DNA of 16,314 nucleotides, taken from assembly GCA_964483545.1 (NCBI GenBank), contig CAZACC010000047.1, positions 1 to 16,314 on the forward strand, written 5' to 3'. Of the stretch, positions 14,914 through 16,314 are shown piece after piece. The position numbers and the translations under genes are program-made. Each line of letters begins with the position of its first letter. Position 1 is the stretch's first letter. The notes below the pieces were generated by a model that saw nothing but the letters and a program-made list of their open reading frames with translations, had not been told where the DNA came from and did not search any database. Source of the stretch: JAAYYM01 sp964483545. GTDB taxonomy: Bacteria > Bacillota > Clostridia > Lachnospirales > Lachnospiraceae.

Positions 14914-16101
14914 TTACAGGTACTTCTTAAGACTTTCTGTCTTGTTCAGTGCTTCCCAAGGCAAGTTCAAATCGTTACGTCCAAAATGACCATATGCTGC
15001 TGTCTGTTTGTAGATTGGTCTGCGCAGGTCGAGCATCTTAATGATACCTGCTGGACGCAGATCAAAGTTCTCACGAACGATCTCAACCATCTTTTCATTG
15101 GACACTTTGCCAGTTCCAAAAGTATCTACCATGATAGATGTCGGCTGTGCCACACCGATTGCATAAGAAAGCTGGATCTCACACTTGTCAGCAAGACCTG
15201 CTGCCACAATGTTCTTAGCAACATAACGTGCTGCATATGCTGCAGAACGATCAACCTTGGTGCAGTCCTTACCAGAAAATGCTCCGCCGCCATGACGTGC
15301 AAATCCGCCATAGGTATCCACGATGATTTTACGTCCTGTTAAGCCTGCATCTCCGTGAGGTCCGCCAATGACAAAACGTCCAGTCGGATTGATGAAAAAC
15401 TTGGTTTCTGCATCGATCAATTCCTTTGGCAGAATCGGATCAAATACGAACTGCTTGATGTCCTCATGAATCTGTTCCTGTGTTACATCCTCATCATGCT
15501 GTGTAGACAATACAACTGCCTCTAGACGGAGCGGCTTGCCGTTCTCATCATACTCTACTGATACTTGGCTCTTTCCATCGGGTCTTATATATTTCAATGT
15601 TCCATCCTTACGTACCTTGGTCAGCTGTCTTGCAAGCTTATGTGCAAGAGAGATGGAATATGGCATATACTCATCTGTTTCATTGGTCGCATAGCCAAAC
15701 ATCATACCTTGGTCTCCAGCACCGATTGCCTCTATTTCAGCATCGCTCATTTTATTTTCTTTTGCTTCAAGTGCCTTGTCAACACCCATCGCAATATCTG
15801 ATGACTGTTCATCAATCGCACAAAGTACTGCACATGTATTTCCATCAAAACCATACTCTGATTTTGTATATCCAATTTCCTTAACGGTATCGCGGACAAT
15901 CTTCTGAATGTCTACATATGCGTTTGTGGTAATCTCACCTGTTACAAGTACAAATCCTGTACAGGTTGCTGTCTCACATGCTACACGGCTCATTGGATCC
16001 TGTGCCATCAGAGCGTCTAACACTGCATCAGAGATGGCATCGCACATTTTGTCAGGATGTCCTTCTGTAACTGACTCTGATGTAAATAATAATTTTTCCA
16101 T
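14914..16101 (-). CDS. metK: S-adenosylmethionine synthetase (methionine adenosyltransferase)
   Basis: It makes S-adenosylmethionine from methionine and ATP in the cytoplasm, supplying methyl groups for enzymes such as the rRNA methyltransferase nearby. The 395-residue protein has the normal length and signatures: FTSESVTEGHPDK at the N-terminus (His15 and Asp17 region, metal and ATP binding), GAGDQGMMFGYA, and GGGAFSGKD near the phosphate-binding loop. The C-terminal part with DLRRPIYKQTAAYGHFGR is also typical. The ATG at 16101 follows AAGGAGG by 7 nt. A SAM-I riboswitch with a terminator lies directly upstream, so expression should fall when SAM is plentiful. A strong terminator follows the gene, making it a single-gene unit. 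Confidence 0.97.
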   Translation of the reverse strand: MEKLLFTSESVTEGHPDKMCDAISDAVLDALMAQDPMSRVACETATCTGFVLVTGEITTNAYVDIQKIVRDTVKEIGYTKSEYGFDGNTCAVLCAIDEQSSDIAMGVDKALEAKENKMSDAEIEAIGAGDQGMMFGYATNETDEYMPYSISLAHKLARQLTKVRKDGTLKYIRPDGKSQVSVEYDENGKPLRLEAVVLSTQHDEDVTQEQIHEDIKQFVFDPILPKELIDAETKFFINPTGRFVIGGPHGDAGLTGRKIIVDTYGGFARHGGGAFSGKDCTKVDRSAAYAARYVAKNIVAAGLADKCEIQLSYAIGVAQPTSIMVDTFGTGKVSNEKMVEIVRENFDLRPAGIIKMLDLRRPIYKQTAAYGHFGRNDLNLPWEALNKTESLKKYL

Positions 16102-16136
16102 GCTGGTTCCTCCTTAAATGAACTTAAATTTTGTGT

Positions 16137-16164
16137 AAAAAAATAGATCCGCTTTAAGCGGACC
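16137..16164 (-). terminator. Riboswitch expression-platform terminator before metK
   Basis: A hairpin with the stem GGTCCGC/GCGGATC (16164-16158 with 16152-16146; one G-U pair) is followed on the minus strand by TATTTTTTT (16145-16137). It lies 36 nt before the metK ATG and downstream of the aptamer, as expected for premature termination when SAM is bound. Confidence 0.9.
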
Positions 16165-16186
16165 CGATACTCAACTGACAATCAAA

Positions 16187-16293
16187 TCCTCTTATTGTTC
16201 GATTCTTTAACTCGCTCAGGTTGGCACCTTCCTCGCAGGGGGTTGCCGTGGCTTCACAGATCCTTTGTATCTCCACCACTCTGAATAAGAGAG
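16187..16293 (-). promoter_or_regulatory. SAM-I (S-box) riboswitch aptamer controlling metK
   Basis: On the minus strand the leader has the S-box core in order: P1 strand CTCTTATT (16291-16284), then AGAGTGGTGGAG, GAAGCCACGGCAACC, GGTGCCAACCTGAGCG, and the closing P1 strand AATAAGAG (16196-16189), giving an 8-bp P1. Binding of SAM stabilises P1. The closing strand overlaps AAGAGGA (16193-16187), which can pair with TCCGCTT (16162-16156) of the terminator stem with one mismatch, a plausible antiterminator for low SAM. The promoter lies mostly or wholly beyond the right edge. Confidence 0.95.
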
Positions 16294-16314
16294 AAATATG
16301 AAATTAAATGTCTA

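Noticed and set aside
1..16314. Mobile elements, phage genes, CRISPR array, tRNA or rRNA genes
   Set aside because: No transposase, integrase, regular repeat-spacer pattern or cloverleaf/rRNA sequence was seen on either strand.

Overview
The window looks like chromosomal DNA from a low-GC, Gram-positive, probably spore-forming Clostridia species, most likely a member of the Lachnospiraceae. This is inferred from strong AGGAGG-type ribosome binding sites, an S-box (SAM-I) riboswitch before metK, a SleB-type cell wall hydrolase with SH3 domains, a dnaE-pfkA gene order, and a PfkA variant remembered from that group. All genes are on the minus strand except one (rfbD). No RNA gene other than the riboswitch, and no insertion sequence, phage gene or CRISPR array, was seen. 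No gap between genes exceeds about 300 bases.

Right-hand housekeeping part (about 7.0-16.3 kb, transcription leftwards): metK is controlled by a SAM-I riboswitch with its own terminator and is closed by a strong hairpin. It is followed by dnaE (replicative polymerase III alpha), pfkA (6-phosphofructokinase), a SpoU/TrmH-family rRNA methyltransferase, proC (proline synthesis) and a MATE transporter. dnaE and pfkA each have a clear sigma-70/sigma-A-type promoter. A hairpin separates pfkA from the methyltransferase. The last three genes are closely packed, and proC and the transporter overlap.

Middle (5.65-7.09 kb): a secreted SH3-SH3-Hydrolase_2 cell wall hydrolase has a near-consensus promoter and a direct repeat matching the WalR consensus across its start site. 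It converges with rfbD on a bidirectional terminator.

Left-hand surface polysaccharide part (1-5.65 kb): rfbD (dTDP-L-rhamnose synthesis) and gmd-fcl (GDP-L-fucose synthesis) diverge from two back-to-back promoters 6 bp apart. Behind gmd-fcl, in the same direction and without an obvious terminator, come an MBOAT acyltransferase (DltB/AlgI type), a membrane-anchored SGNH-like (DltD/AlgJ-like) protein and the first 35 codons of what looks like an AMP-forming adenylation enzyme (DltA-like). Together they resemble a re-ordered Dlt-type system that activates an acyl or aminoacyl group and attaches it outside the membrane, here linked to a fucose-nucleotide supply. This is the most interesting part of the window. 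The acyl group and the acceptor are not known from the sequence.
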